Source of the DNA: Limonium bicolor
Lineage: Eukaryota > Streptophyta > Magnoliopsida > Caryophyllales > Plumbaginaceae
NCBI GenBank assembly: GCA_023374045.1
Contig: CM041776.1
Span: 351,973,636 to 352,037,635 of the forward strand
Direction: 5' to 3'
Length of the DNA: 64,000 nucleotides
Position 1 is the stretch's first letter. Every line of letters starts with the position of its first letter. Under the pieces are notes generated by a model, which worked only from the letters and a program-made list of their open reading frames with translations, ran no database searches and was not told where the DNA came from. Both the position numbers and the translations under genes were made by a program. Shown here piece after piece: positions 34,443 through 48,203 of the stretch.

Positions 34443-37400
34443 AATCACTGAACATTAGCTTAAAATGTTCTGCCGTCGTGAAGTGTTTTAACTTCCACGC
34501 GGTCTATTACACAATGGATTCTGATTAGAGGATCTTAACCATATTGGCGGTTTAGTCCCTAAACCAAGAATTCGCATTGGAGTTCTAACTCATAACCGGT
34601 TTCGGTCCTGGCCTGTGAGGCTTTTACGCATCGATAACTAGCCATTTATTCATATTCACCATGTATATTCAGTATCTGGTGTATGGGCTCCCTGGCCTCT
34701 GTTGCGCAACTCTGGTAATCATAGATCTAGTTTGCCCCATTCGTTACTGTTATTGTATTGTACATCTCCAATGTATTACCCTTATCTTGGGAAGAATGGT
34801 TTCTCAACCGACGCATGGTATCTCTTACCCTGAGCGAATTCGGTGAGTTTCACAATTTTCCATCCATTTCTCCAATAGCTTACAGCGTAAACCACTATGT
34901 AATTCACAATGATTGACTTGCTTCTACCGACTTACTGTCGGTTGAGATTGAGCTACTACCTAATGTGTAGTGCTCTCTCAGTTATTTCTCACACCTGGGG
35001 TATATTTCACACTGACATTTGGAATTTAGTGCCACTGTTATCACTTATTCTTAATCATACCTCCACAACTGGTTTCGTACAAGTACTCTTTCATTCCTGC
35101 GGCCTTGCATTACCTATGCATCGGCCATTATAACATTATTCCTCCACAATTACCATGCTTCTGATTCCTAGCTATCCCACTTGATCATTACTCGCGCAAG
35201 TGCAATACCACACTCAGTCATACAGAGTGCAGAGGCGTAAACTCTTGACAGTAAATCTCTCATGCGATTGCGATAGGAATTTACACTGTGTTTTACCGAA
35301 ATTCTTATCACATAACACTTGTCACCGGCTTACTGCTCGGTTCGTTTGCTATCACTTACTGTTGTACCTCCACTGGGGTTAACTCATAACTCTGCTCACT
35401 CACCATTTTATCATCTAACAGTACTCATACAACGGTCGCTTATTGCGCACCGTATCCTTACCCATTATACAACATCAACTTATACTGCATTCTCTATTAT
35501 ATTAGCTTCCGCTATTACACTGGGTTTATCTGGCCACTTATTTGGCTGATTTTTTTGAATATACTATTTTTTTTTGAGCCTTTATGTTCCTTGAGCGTTG
35601 TTCGCTACACATTTAGCTTCACACACCTATGGTGATTGCTATCAGACTTATTACTCTTCCTGTGTATTCAACTGGTACGAGCACTTCTTTTCGTATTATT
35701 TTATTCAAATCGTCCTGGGGTAATAACAACGTGGTCCATCCTCCACATATTTCTTGAACTTGGTCCACAACTAACTACCGCTCTCGCGGTTTCACAATAT
35801 CGAGAGGTATCCCCACTCTTAAAGCAGTGGTTCGTTCTCCGCTCTATTTCCTTGTGTAACATATACTTCTGCAACCGATCACATTACATAACACAGGTTG
35901 TTGTGGCTTATAAGCCTTACCGTCATGATTCCTTCCAAGTTGTCTCTTTGGCAACTTAGGGTCTTACTGTTGGGTAGGTTATCTTCAGCGTTTAATCCGA
36001 GTATTTGTTTCAACCCTTGCGTTTCAATTATATTGCTTCATCCAACAATGTTTAATCCAAATACCCCTCAAGGACTGCTCCTGGGTGTTATTAAAATATG
36101 CCATTACATTTGGCTTGCACTTATGGGTACTTTCAGTAAACTACGCCTTCTTCAATGTCTTTATATAACAGTCGGTGCACTCCGCACCTCCTGAATCTTA
36201 AATATTTCCTTGGACACATTCACTAATTCCTTCAGTCTCTTTAATTTAGCTGGGTTCCTTTACTTCAACCATTCATGGTAATCCTTAGCTCTTGTTTGAC
36301 TTACACTGCTGACCGTAGAACGGAGTCGACTACTTCCCGTGTTCCGGACTTTACTCGTATACATATATAGGGTATCATATTGATACATTGCTACTTACCC
36401 AACTAACCTATAAGTAGGTCTGTCAGGCCCACATGCTCCTATCGGAGTGCGGTCGTCCCACAACACAGTTGGTACACTTATAGTGTCCGTCACACGCCTA
36501 GGTGAAGTATTCTGTTGTCAATTCCCTTATATTGTCCCGTGACAATATTCATTCCTTGCTTCCCGAACTTAATCGAGGGAAAGTTTATCCACTATTGTAT
36601 CTTATCATCTGCCCTTGGTTTTACTGGTTTGGTTTAAAAGAAGGTTGGAAAGAAGTGTTGGTTTGAAAGAAAATTTGGTTTTGAAAAGAAAAGGGTTTGA
36701 ATAAGTCTGGGTTGAAAGAAAAATTTTCATGGTTTCACAACATCTTCTTAGCCAAGTCTAGCTTCTTGCTGACTGGTGTACTTACAATTACAGAGGTTAG
36801 GCTAGCAGGCCCTTCCACTGTTATGACAATCACACTTAACTTTATTGTACTTTTCCAAGTACTTTGTAGTGTTTATAAATTTCCCGAATAGCCCTGTTAT
36901 AGCAGCACTTGCTATGGCAAGTGCGCCATGCTAACTGGCTATCGGTTTGACACATACCGATTGTGGTATTGTTTTGACCCATATTGTCATCAGTGGCCTT
37001 GTTGGCCCTCACTGATCTTACTGCCTTGATAAATACTCTTCTAGGTGACTTCTCACTGTCTTCACATGATAATCATTAACTAGGGTGTTTCCCATTCTAG
37101 GAGTCCCTATTTTTTTTTGTATTGTTTCCTCTTGGTAGCCCGTTCCACGCATTGTCGTGGTTGGTGAGACTTGTCTCTTGTTTGGGCACTACATTGTAGT
37201 TCCTTTGTCGGTTGATACACCGTTGGTGTATTATTTATCAACTGTGGTCCCGTAGACACTTGTCTCGGGTTTTATGGATCCATTTCTTGCCTGTTGCACG
37301 GTTGGTGCGTTGCAAGCTTGTTAACCTCGACTGCTCTGCATGTCGACCCAGGTTGCCGGAAATTCTATTCTTCCACACAAGATTCTTCATTCTTTGCTAT

Positions 37401-37724
37401 TAAATGCGGTTAACATTGTTCAGATGGAAACCGTCTCCGGGATTCCCACTTTCGGGATCTACCGTACGACTGGTTCTCCATACCTTAGTGGTATTCAATA
37501 ACAGCCAGATCGGGTATTCCCGAGTAAGAGTGGACTTCCATCTCTCTGGCGTTGTTTCCCAAGTTATATAACAGGGGTTGTGGAGGGCGGGAAGGATATA
37601 GTAGGTTTCCAGTATTCACTGGTAGTTCCTTACTAGCGTATCCCTCACGCTATCACTCGACCCTTAACCCCAAGTACTAAAATCCTAACTCGGTACTTCC
37701 TAAGCTCGGTAATTCAGTCATCAG

Positions 37725-37747
37725 AGCGATACTTCGCTCTGATACCA
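37725..37747 (-). promoter_or_regulatory. Primer-binding site of element C within a hairpin
   Basis: TGGTATCAGAGC at 37747-37736, five bases from the 5' LTR, complementary to initiator tRNA-Met. Hairpin ATCAGAGCGA/TCGCTCTGAT with loop TACT, as in B. Confidence 0.9.
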
Positions 37748-37752
37748 CTTTT

Positions 37753-40700
37753 TGTAACACCCCATCCAACATTAACACACTTACAATAAACTGCAGCGGA
37801 AAAACAACCTCATCACATTACCTAACTCGTTGGTGTTACACGCCGTTAGCCACCCACGTGGCTAACAAGGCTAATACATACACATTGTACCGGTCTGATG
37901 GGCTAAATTTCCGAGCGACTACACATTACTATCCCTTTTCATTAATCACAACAACAACATACACCTTCCAACTATACCGAGTATTTATAACTAATGCCGA
38001 TAACAATTTCGGTCTTACTACACCTACTGTATACATACACTTAATGATTACCCATGTACAACGACTACCCGTCCTACTCTCGAACGGCTTTCAGCTCTTC
38101 GTACCTGAAATAGGAAAGAAGAGAAAAGGGTGGCCCCCAAGGGGCTCAGCACCTTTGCTGGTATGGTAATCCCGCAGCCCACATGCTACCGGGCCACGCA
38201 CAACTAATTGTCGTCTTAGCATGCGATTGATTATATTTAAATCATGCATGCAACTGTAAACACACAACACAAAACATTTTGCCTCAATGGGCACAACAAC
38301 GGATAATACATCCTTACTTGATGAGTCACTCATGGTATTCATTATCCCTAGAGTGTTCCTCCTCTAACGGAGCTACTTCCTTAATAGACGACACTTACCC
38401 TTAAATCGGGTTATCCTTAAACGCCTCTTGTCACAACTGGGAATCATTTCCATGATCCATACACTCCATATCTTACAACATATTACATTCCTCACATAGC
38501 AAACACAACAACACTTTTCTCGTTTCGACGTTCACATGTTAACATCGAGTTCATTTTAAACATCTAACATAAATATATCATAGCATAGCAAGGGAAATTG
38601 CCTAGCACAATAACAACTCATAACACCATAAGATTGGTTCACACAAGGAACCTTCCACCATAGTTAGTATACATAGTGAGCCTAGAGATTATTGCCAATC
38701 TCATGCTAAGCTCGTTACCAACCTCGTTACCGTCCAGTTATATCGAACGGTTAACTTAAACCCAAGGTGTGTCGGATATAGTAATCCCAAGCACACCGAA
38801 ATAACATTCGTATGCCCCTGTGGCCCGACGTGAGTCAGTAATTAGCTTTGGATAAGCTAAGGGAAGGTAGAAACCAAATTGGAATACAACCTATACATAC
38901 ACCAAGAGAGCCGAACCGGATATGACATCGACTCCCGTCCATCACACGCGTGGCCGGAACAACCGGACTCCTCACCCCCCATTAGTACATATACACTTAT
39001 AAACAAGTAGTTAGAGATCCATTATGGAGCCTACCACATCCACACCCATACGGTATCACAACCGAGTTAAGCACACAAGGGAGGTTCACCACTTGCATAC
39101 AACAACAATGTCCAACTAACTCACACATAGCCGTGGTTAGCACGTTCCCAAGGTTTGGGCCGTCAACTCCGAATACCGATCACTCATGTGTTCCTAGATT
39201 TGGTTAGCTAAGGTTTAACACATATTTGAGGTTAAATGGTATCGGAGGCCAAATTCGCCACATAAATGAATTACTATAAACTCATTACATGTTTTAATCT
39301 TACAAGGTGGCAAACACTCAGTAAAACATATTGGCATACAAGCCGGTGTAATCCGGTAGGACACAGGTTGCAAGAAAACCATACCTGTCACCGGAGTCCA
39401 TTTTACCATGTCCACCTACGTTCCTCGAGCAATTCTCGAACAACTGTTAACATCACATGTGTTTTTTATTAACATCGGGGTTGCTTGATTAGTTAATGTC
39501 TAATGCTTATAATTTTTCCCGTTAACTTAATTTAATAACTTCACATTTTAACTTATTTTACCTTTACATTTTAATACAACTTTTCACTTACTTGATTGTC
39601 ATTATAACTCGCCTAATATGTCTTAAACAACCTTACAACATCATTACCTAACAATCCCCATCATTACATATCATTTTATAACCATAAACAACATTTTTGG
39701 TCCGACCGACCTTACCGACCGAACTTGTCCAAGTTCGGTCCATTCCAGAACACATTTCCGTCAAAATTTTCTACTCCGACCGACCTTGTAAGTTCGGTCG
39801 CATGTTCGGTCTATTCCCGAGAGTTTCTTCCCTTCGAAAATTTAGCCCGACCGAACTTGCCAAGTCCGGTCCCATGTTCGGTCGGTTCCAGAAACTTAAT
39901 CCGTACACAAAATACAAGCCCGACCGACCTTGCAAGTCCGGTCCCCAAGGTCGGTCCATTCCAGAAGCCAATTCTCGCAGGGTAAACTGGCTCGACCGAA
40001 CTTGCAAGTTCGGTCGCAAGTTCGGTCTGCCCCAGACCCTTGTTTTCCTTTTCTCATTCAACTCTAAACTTCACCCCATATATCCTAGTACACCCTAACC
40101 TCATTTGGGCACTTCAAACACACCTTTAGCCATGTACCAACTCTTTAAATCACACCCAAAACCATTTTATCATTCACAAATTCCTTACAAAATTCTTAGC
40201 ACTTGGAATGTTTCCTCCTTAAGATTCCTAAGTGGTATTTCACCAATAATGACCACTATACCAAGGTGTTTCCTCTACACCTTAACATCATCTCTCAACT
40301 TCTTTTCTTACTAACTAAATCTCCTTTTTCACATCTTGCCTAAACATCACTTCTTCCTTGTACATCAACATTCCTAAACCTTAAACAAACTTCTCCAAGA
40401 CTTAAATACATTCTCAAAAACCCTCATTGGATTTCTAGAACTTCCAAATATTACCTAAATCCTTGTAGCCCCTTAGAACACCTTAATGCACATTTTCTTC
40501 CTTAGTGAAACACTTATCCATTCCTAACAATTCCTAGTTCACCAAAGCTCATTTAAACACTTAAAACTCCTTATACATTATACAAATTTTGCCATGAGTT
40601 CTCCTAGCACATCATCATTCCAAAGCTCATAGTTTTCACCATTAGACACTCAAGAACACCTAAATCCATCAAGAACACCATCACACACAAGACTTCACCA

Positions 40701-42439
40701 AATTTACACTACATCACAATATAGTGCACAATTTAAATTGCTTGGCACTTAGGCCCTTAAATAACATGGCTCTTAGGCCCTTATATAGCATAAACCTTAA
40801 ACACTGAATTTCCCACATAAATCATGCCTTTGACCTGCAAATACACTCAACATTACATATGTTCTTTTACTAGTCTCCTTGAGAACTTTTCACTAAGTCC
40901 TTTACCATTAGCTCCTTAGGTAGTTTTAACAAGCATTATAAGCCCATTCTCCAAGGCATTAAATCACATTAGGTTAGTATATTTACCTCTTTTCCACCCA
41001 AACTTCTTTCTTGTTTCCTCATAAAACCGTAAGGCATTTCATTCCTTGTCAACTACTAAACAATATACCAACATTGAAATGAGTATATAAGCTTTATGCT
41101 TCATCTCATTGTAAACCCTAGGTTTACATTATTTCAAAAACACTTATGTAGTTGTTTTACCTTGGTCTTTGAAGAGAGTTTGAATATCTATGAAGAGAGG
41201 ACTCCACCTAGTCCATGAAAGGTTGGAATGGAGCTAGAACAAAGTCACACAAGAGCACCATTAATGTGCAATTTCGGTCAAGGCAAAAACATGAAGGAAA
41301 CTTGATTTTTCTTTCAGATTCCTTACCTAGAAGCAAAGGAGATCAATAATATGTGAAAAGGTGAGCTCAAGCTCCTTCAATGGTGAATCTCCTTGGCACC
41401 GAAATTGAGTTCTTGAAGATTTGAAAAGGTAGAAGTGTAGAGCTTGCTCCAACTAGAAGAATGGTGGTCTTGGAATTGAATTTGGACCATGAAGCTAGGA
41501 GTTACAAGTGGCCAAAGATGGAAAACAATGGTGGTGTTGGGGTTGCTGTAGCAGCTCGTAAAAGAGAGCAAGAAGGGAGGTTGGAGACGTGTGAAATGAG
41601 AAGGAAGGAGAAAGAAGATAGAACTTGCTTTAACAAGATATTTGTATTATAAGGTAACTTTCTTCTTTTTACCTTCCTACCCTTCCTTTCCTTAATTGAT
41701 TTTTACATGGTGGTGACTCACCTTCATAAAAATCGGCCCCCATCATTTATTTAAAGATAGTTTGGTCTTTGTTGACCCATTTAATTACTTATAACAATAT
41801 ATGTTACAAACTAGCTTATAAAAATCACTATTCACCAAACAAGGCACATAGAAGTGAAATTTTGATTTCCCATTGATATAGACTTCCAAATGTGATACTA
41901 TATAGTACACATGTTAATTAAAGAGTAATGATGGACATTTAGCCATTCAAAACTCATTTACAAGACAATTTTTCAAAAACGTGCTTTAAGACTCCTTAAA
42001 GCACATTTTGTGTTTTAACTTGTTTTCAAGCTTGGTTTTCTTTGGTAATTGATTTAATATGTTCATTAACATATTTATAAGGTATAGGTATGACCATTAG
42101 GTCTTTTACAAATTTATCCCAAGCTTAGAGCACATTTTTGCTCTTATTGACTTTAAGGTACTTATTTGTGTTTTGTTTGGTTTCATTGTCTACCAAAGTT
42201 TCCTAAGGACTTAATTAGCCTTATAAAGTCATAATTAAATATATCAAGTCTTGGTAGGCTCTTTGGGTCCTAACCAAGTTCACTCCAAGCTTAGAGCATG
42301 TTTTTGCTCAAACCGTGTCTTAGTGTTTTATTGTGTTTTACCATGGTTTAAATGGTTCATTTATGTTTCTAAGGCACTTTTATCCTTTAAATACCATAGT
42401 TTAACATTTACACAACATACCAAGGTTTGGGGTATTTCA
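37753..42439 (-). repeat. 5' LTR of element C (right copy)
   Basis: 4687 bases, near-identical to 28317-33013 with small indels. Confidence 0.93.
39699..40037. repeat. Array of five inverted repeats in LTR C (right)
   Basis: Counterpart of 30258-30597. The last unit reads CTCGACCGAAC here against CTCGACTGAAC on the left, so pairing is better in this copy. Confidence 0.85.
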
Positions 42440-44009
42440 AACACATCCACATGTTTTCCTATACATTCCTAGGTCAAAAATGACCATTTTCTCACATCAT
42501 TCTCGGCCCCCATTAGTTCTAATTCTAGAACAACTTAAAAGCACAATTTTAGCATTAAGGAAGAATGGTTTCCTTGTTCATACAAGGCAATTTATTTCTC
42601 CATTGCTCTCATCCTGCATATTCTAAATGAGCATAATTTTCAATTCTCTTTGCTCATTTAAAGGTTTTACACCAGATTCAAGCACTAAAGTTTAGATAGA
42701 ACTTACCCTTGATTTAAGGTAGATTTTAGCCCTTGTTTCTCCTTTGATTTTTGGAAATCTTCAAGAGTGGAGTGTGCCTCATTTTTATGTGAATAAAGGA
42801 AGAATAAAATGAGGTAGTAAGCTGGGGTTTTCGGCCATTTAATGAATCAACAAAGAATGAGAAGTTTATAGCATATTTTTACCTTAAACTTGTTGTTTCT
42901 TTGAGCTCTTGGTGTAATAATGATTTCTCTATGAAAATGAAGAGAAAAGAATGCCAAAGTGAGTTGTTGTTCTCGGTTTAAATCAACCAAAGGAAGAAGG
43001 AGTGCTTAAAGCTCATTTTTGTACCTTAAGGAAGGAGGGCTCTAACTTGGCTTCCTTTTCTCCAATGTGGCAATTTTCTTCACCTCCAACAGCTATTGAT
43101 TTTTGTGTTTTTGCTCAAGAAAAGGGAAGCTCCAAGCTCACCTTACACAAGGGATGAAGAAAGGTGAAAGGAAGGGTGGAAGTCAATCCACCATTGTTAT
43201 GAGCTTGAAGAACTCTAGGAAATGAAGAAAAATGGAGAAGGAAGAAGAGGAGCAGCTCACGGTTTTGGAAGAGGAGAGAGGTGGGAGGTTTTGCTGATTT
43301 AGTCATAAGGAGCTAAAGTGAGTCAAGTGAGGAATAGTTAGTTTAGCTTAGATATTTGTAACTTTGAAGATCTCTCTCTTGTGACTCATCTTCCCACTTA
43401 AAATTTCCGCCCCCCGTATGCCTCCTAGGGGTATTTTGGTCTTTTTGCACTATTATAACATTATAAGTGTAATGTTGTGCACTTTGAACTTAGTTTATGT
43501 GTTAGTTTGTTACCAACATGATTCCTTTGATCTAAAGTGTGTTAATTTGTATTCTTGAGTGATTGGTATACTTTACTATTCATTGAGACTAGTAAAAATG
43601 TATACTTTGATTCACTATTGATTTTTGGTATTCTTTTTGTACATTTTGGACTTGTTTCATGTGTTATATGTGTAACACATGTAACTTGTTGTCCTTAGAT
43701 GTATACACTTGCATTTGAAGTGATTATTTTACCTACAAGTCATTAAAACTTCTTAGGGTATATTTTACCTTAGGTGTTTGTGTTATTTGTACATGTAATA
43801 ATGTATAACATTATAAATCAACTTTTAAGTTGATTTCCTCCTTTAATAATGCTCCACTTATGTCCATGTGCTTATATAAGGTTTAATAACCTTCATGGAC
43901 TTTGAATATTTATTTATATAAGTGTGCTAGGAGTTTGGCTCATTAGCCTTTATAATTACATGATTTGTCTTTTAATTAGGTTTATAAACCTTAGGGATAT
44001 TTCATAAAG

Positions 44010-45484
44010 TCTCATGAGTATAATCAATTGTGCGTTGTTGTAAGATTACAAAAGAAAGCACATATTGAGTGTTGCTACAATCATGCTTCTAGGAAGTATA
44101 AGTGCCAAATGCTTATGAATTTATAAGATGTTGAATTAGAGAGCGATTGTCTCTAACTTGAATGTCTTTAACCAAATGCTAATGGACTATGAATTATTTC
44201 ATGCATGGCAAAGCAAAATGAACTATAAGTTCAAGAATAATTCATTTGAAAAATGTTGCAACTACTTGATGCGTTCATAGATATGAATAAAGTAACGCGA
44301 TCATATATATATATATATATCAGTTGCGAATGTTCCAGCTCGGTTAGAAGCGTGGGAGAAAAACAACAAATGGAAAGTGAATCCCAAGTACGCTGGAGGC
44401 GTGGTCGACCTTGGGATCCAAAGAACCCTCAAAAGAGGAGTTTGGACCCTCGAAAGAGGAGTCCATTTCTTCGAAAGGGGGACAAATATGCCAAAATTAC
44501 ACAAAATGAAAAGGCAAATGAGGAAAGATTTGAACCCTTGAAAGAGGAGTCCAGTCACTCGAAAGGGGGACAGATATGCCAAAATGACATAGAAGAAAAA
44601 GGGAAATTAGGAGTTTCAAGATTTGAACCCTCGAAAGAGGAGTTTAGACCCTTGAAAGGGGGAAGAAACTGCCAAACTCATATATTCCAAGAGTAAAGGA
44701 AGTACGGAGTTTGACTTCCAAAAGTTGATAAAGACAAATCATAAACACGTCGAAGCGTATGATGCTAGCATGATAATGCACCAGAGTACATATGAGATGT
44801 TATAATCCCCCCTGATATGAGAAATGAATGTGTTTCTCCTAGTGGATAAAGGAGTTGTAATATCGTAAAGGTGAAAGATAGAAGAGCCTTGAAAAAGGTG
44901 TCGAGCCCTTGAAAAATGAGCTATGAATTTTGTTGGAAAATAGTAGACCCTTGAAAAAGGTGTCTAGCCCTTGGAAAAGGAGCTATAAACTTTCAGAAGA
45001 AAGTTAATGATAAATGGTACACCATGTTAACTTATGTGTATCCCTTGAAAGAGGATCTAAACTCTCGAAGAGAGCGTAATGTGAACATGCAAATTCCTAG
45101 GAATTGGTATTTGAAGAAAATCTTGAGAATGATTTGTTTTCTCTAAAGGTCTTATATTTTTATATGATGGTGACTTGGGAGAACCATCTAAACCATAATC
45201 GAATGGTATCAAGTCATAGCTCATAAAACTATATATCGATATATCAAATGAGCCAAGGGTATGACATAAGCCTCTAAAAGGGCATATATGTGAATATTAA
45301 GTTCAAATACTTGAGAGTGCATTATTAGTCTGCACTAGGATCATATATATGAGTTTTGTAAAGTCATGTTGATAATATATGACTAGTAAAAGGATACTCC
45401 TCTTATGTGAATATCAAATAGACCTTGGGAGCACATTGTATCACACAAAGTTATCATCCTTTATATGATAGAAAAAATGTGTGA
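44010..45484 (+). pseudogene. Region Y, copy 2: decayed Ty1/copia linker
   Basis: Near-identical to 19149-20622. Small indels, for example near 44401-44420, shift the frame so that GRPLGSK is no longer in one long frame with the start. The region ends in TGTGA, the target duplication of LTR E2. Confidence 0.6.
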
Positions 45485-47650
45485 TGAAATACCCTGAATT
45501 TAAATGTGTTAATAAATTGTGTAATTATGGTATTCTAAGGCTAATTAAGTCCTTAAGAACATTGGTGAAGAAAGAGAAACCAAAAGAAAGAGGGAAACGC
45601 GTAAAAGTCACAAAAGTAAAAATGTGCGTTATGTAACCATAGGAGGTATATAAGCTCAACTAGGGTCCTAAATGGATTCCTAGGACTTAGTTAGACACTA
45701 AGAACATGTGGGAAAAATTCCTGAAGAAAAAGATCCATATAATGGGTGAAAAACGCTATCAAAGCCTTAAGGCACATTTTTCGAGAAAACCCCAAAAACG
45801 CGACTTTAAGTGGTTTAATGGACTCATTTATATTATAGTTGATCTTATAACTATAATTAAACATTAATGAAGGTCTAGGAACCATTAAAATCAAAGAAAC
45901 AAAAAAAATCCGGAAAATGACCCGGATTAGTGAATAGTGACAATTCGGGTTTTTTATGGGTGTTATTTGCTAATGACCAAATTGCCCCTTCTCCATTTTG
46001 GTAAAATCTGGCCCCTTTTCCAGCATGGGTCACGTTCTCATCCCCTCCCTCTCTTATCTCTATTAATTTTATTCTATTGACAAAAAGCAAAAAGCAAAAG
46101 TACATATTCACCTTTTTACACTCTCTCTCTTCTATTCTTTCTTCCTCTCACGATTTCCTTCCCCCTCCAGACCTCTCTTCTTCTTGTTCTGTCAATGGCG
46201 ATTTCACCATCCTCTCAACCATCTCAACTTCCTTCTTCATTTCTAAGGCTAAATCTAAGCCAAAACAATAAAAAATTACATATTCTTGCTCACCTCATCT
46301 TGGAGCTTCTTTCCCTCTTTTCAAAATCTGGAAATATTGAAGTTCATCTCCATGGCTGTAGCTCACATTGAAGAGGAGAACACCATTTCTTGAGCTAGAC
46401 AACTCCTTGTTGCCTTAAGGTAAAAATAAGCTTCAAAAACACCTTCTTTCTCCTAGTTCGTATATGACAGAAAAATCCAGATTTTTGAACCCCATTGTTC
46501 TTCTTGTTATAGCTCCATTTTATCTTCAAGAATTGTTGGAGCTTGCTTGTTTTGGTTGCCAAAATACCCCATTGGAAATGAGAAGGTAATTCCCTGCTTT
46601 TGATGCCTTAAACACTCCCTTAATCCTAGGGCTTATCCCAAGATTTTAGATGCTTGTTTAATGCTCATTATTATTCCTTGGACATTGGTCTTTAGTTGGC
46701 AAATGAATTCCATCTTGACCGGTTGCAATCAAAGAACAAAAGAGGAGGAGTGAGAAGGGAACATTTGTGAGTTTAAGGTAATTTAACTACTCTAATGTTT
46801 ACCCTTAAATGCCTTAGAAATTTTGGGTTGGGTGATTTAAAAGAATGAATCAAAAATTTTGTTGGAAGTGTGTTTGATGATTAGAAGAGAAAATTGTGAT
46901 GATGTTTAATGCTTGATGCAATGGTGAGTTGTGTTTTGATTTAAGGGCCTAAGTGTCAAGCTATTTAAGTTGAAGTGTTTTGTGATGGTTTATGTAAATG
47001 TGTTGAACCTTGAGTTCTGGTAGAATCCATTAAGAATTTGTTAGCTTGTGTTGGATTGTGGATGTTTTGGTTTAGGTGATGGAGATACTGAAATTTGGAC
47101 GTGTTAGTATAGTGACAAAGTTATGGCGAAATTTCGATAGAAATTTAGAGGTTCAGGTGTTGTTAGGAGTATTGGAGAACCTATGGTTAACTAGGAGTGA
47201 ATAGGGATTTATTTGGTTAGTTAATCACCCTATTGTGTTAGTTGAAGGCTTGTGTTGAGTTGTACAAAATCTGTAGCATAAATGGTGTGTGAGTGTTTTG
47301 GAGTTGTTAGAGATGAACTAAGGTATAGAATTTTGGGAAATGATGAATGAGATTGGGAAATAGAGATGAATGTGGTAGGAAGGTTTTGGTATGGTCAAAA
47401 TGGTAGAGAGTAAGTTGCAAACTGTCATGAGAGTGTTTGGAGATGCACTAGTGTGACAATGTGCAGGAGAGAAAATGAGAGTGCAAAATTGTATAATTAA
47501 GCAAGAATTGAGTGATAAGTTTGGTCAATGAATTGAGGAATTTTAAGTGTTTTTAAGGTGTTAAAACATGTTAGATTACATGTGGAAAGATTAGGAAAAG
47601 ATTGGGTAAGAATTGAGGTTGAAACAAAGTTCAAAAACTGTCAAATGTAA

Positions 47651-47859
47651 CAGGACCAGGCATGGTCCGGGTTTGCAAACCAGTACGCAGACCAGTACGC
47701 AAACCAGGACCACCCCTTAAACTAGGCAGATTGTGTATCACTGGTGTTGGTCCGGGTTTGTAAACCAGTACACAAACCAGGACCAACACAAAAACAAGGC
47801 AGTAAGTGGACCGAAGGAATGGTCCGGGTTTGCAAACAAGTACGCAAACCTGGACGAAC
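47651..47859. repeat. Array of three GGTCCGGGTTTG inverted repeats in LTR E
   Basis: Three units of GGTCCGGGTTTG...CAAACCAGGACC type, about 80-100 bp apart; the first has an internal duplication of CCAGTACGCA. Position and design match the arrays of LTRs B and C, but sequence outside the cores does not. Confidence 0.8.
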
Positions 47860-48203
47860 ACAAAAACACTCCAGAATGTTGAAAAATGACATTTTAAGAT
47901 GGGGAATTGAATTGTAATTCTATTACAAGATAATTAAGACTTATTTGATGACATGTAGAGGTCATTAGGGGTAAAAACAAGTGTTAGAATGAATGTGATA
48001 GTGAGAACTAAAATCACATGGTAAAGATAAACAACGGGACAACGGGGTTAATTACGGGTGCGGTAGTCGCTTAGATTTCCATATTGCTTAAACGTTAATA
48101 GAAACGTTGTAATGTAACCATTGTTCGGGGATTACCGGAGGAGCGTGGGACTAACGCTAGAGTAATTCCGTGGTGAAAGGTATGGTTTTCTTGCAACCTG
48201 TGT

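Larger units (their letters stand above)
33014..37752 (-). other. Interior of element C, no coding region recognised
   Basis: From the transcription start side this holds the leader, about 3.3 kb of unidentified sequence, a hairpin/purine module at 34404-34442, short hairpins at 33139-33315 and the LTR-adjacent purine tract. Translations in six frames show no gag, protease, RT or integrase motif. A tRNA T-arm-like palindrome at 33431-33445 is probably chance. Confidence 0.7.
28317..42439 (-). mobile_element. Element C: large non-autonomous LTR retrotransposon
   Basis: Two LTRs of about 4.69 kb (28317-33013, 37753-42439) flank a 4.7-kb interior. The target duplication is AACAC at 28312-28316 and 42440-42444. 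The primer site is identical to B at 37747-37736 and the polypurine module at 33016-33050 is homologous to B. The interior has no ORF over about 107 codons and no gag or pol motif in either strand, so movement would need proteins from another element, possibly a B relative. LTR copies differ by scattered small changes only. Confidence 0.9.
24683..44004 (-). mobile_element. Solo LTR A2, split by element C
   Basis: The LTR runs TGTAACACCCC to GGGATATTTCA, with CAAAG at 24678-24682 and a mutated TAAAG at 44005-44009. Without C it is about 5.19 kb and aligns with A1 throughout. The B target site is unbroken here (43974-43990), and the C target is unbroken in A1 (near 4249), so B and C inserted after the copies parted. 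Confidence 0.85.

Noticed and set aside
46195..46380. Short Ser/Leu-rich ORF starting ATGGCGATTTCACC in LTR E
   Set aside because: It lies within LTR sequence, is only about 60 codons and has no domain; a leader ORF cannot be supported.
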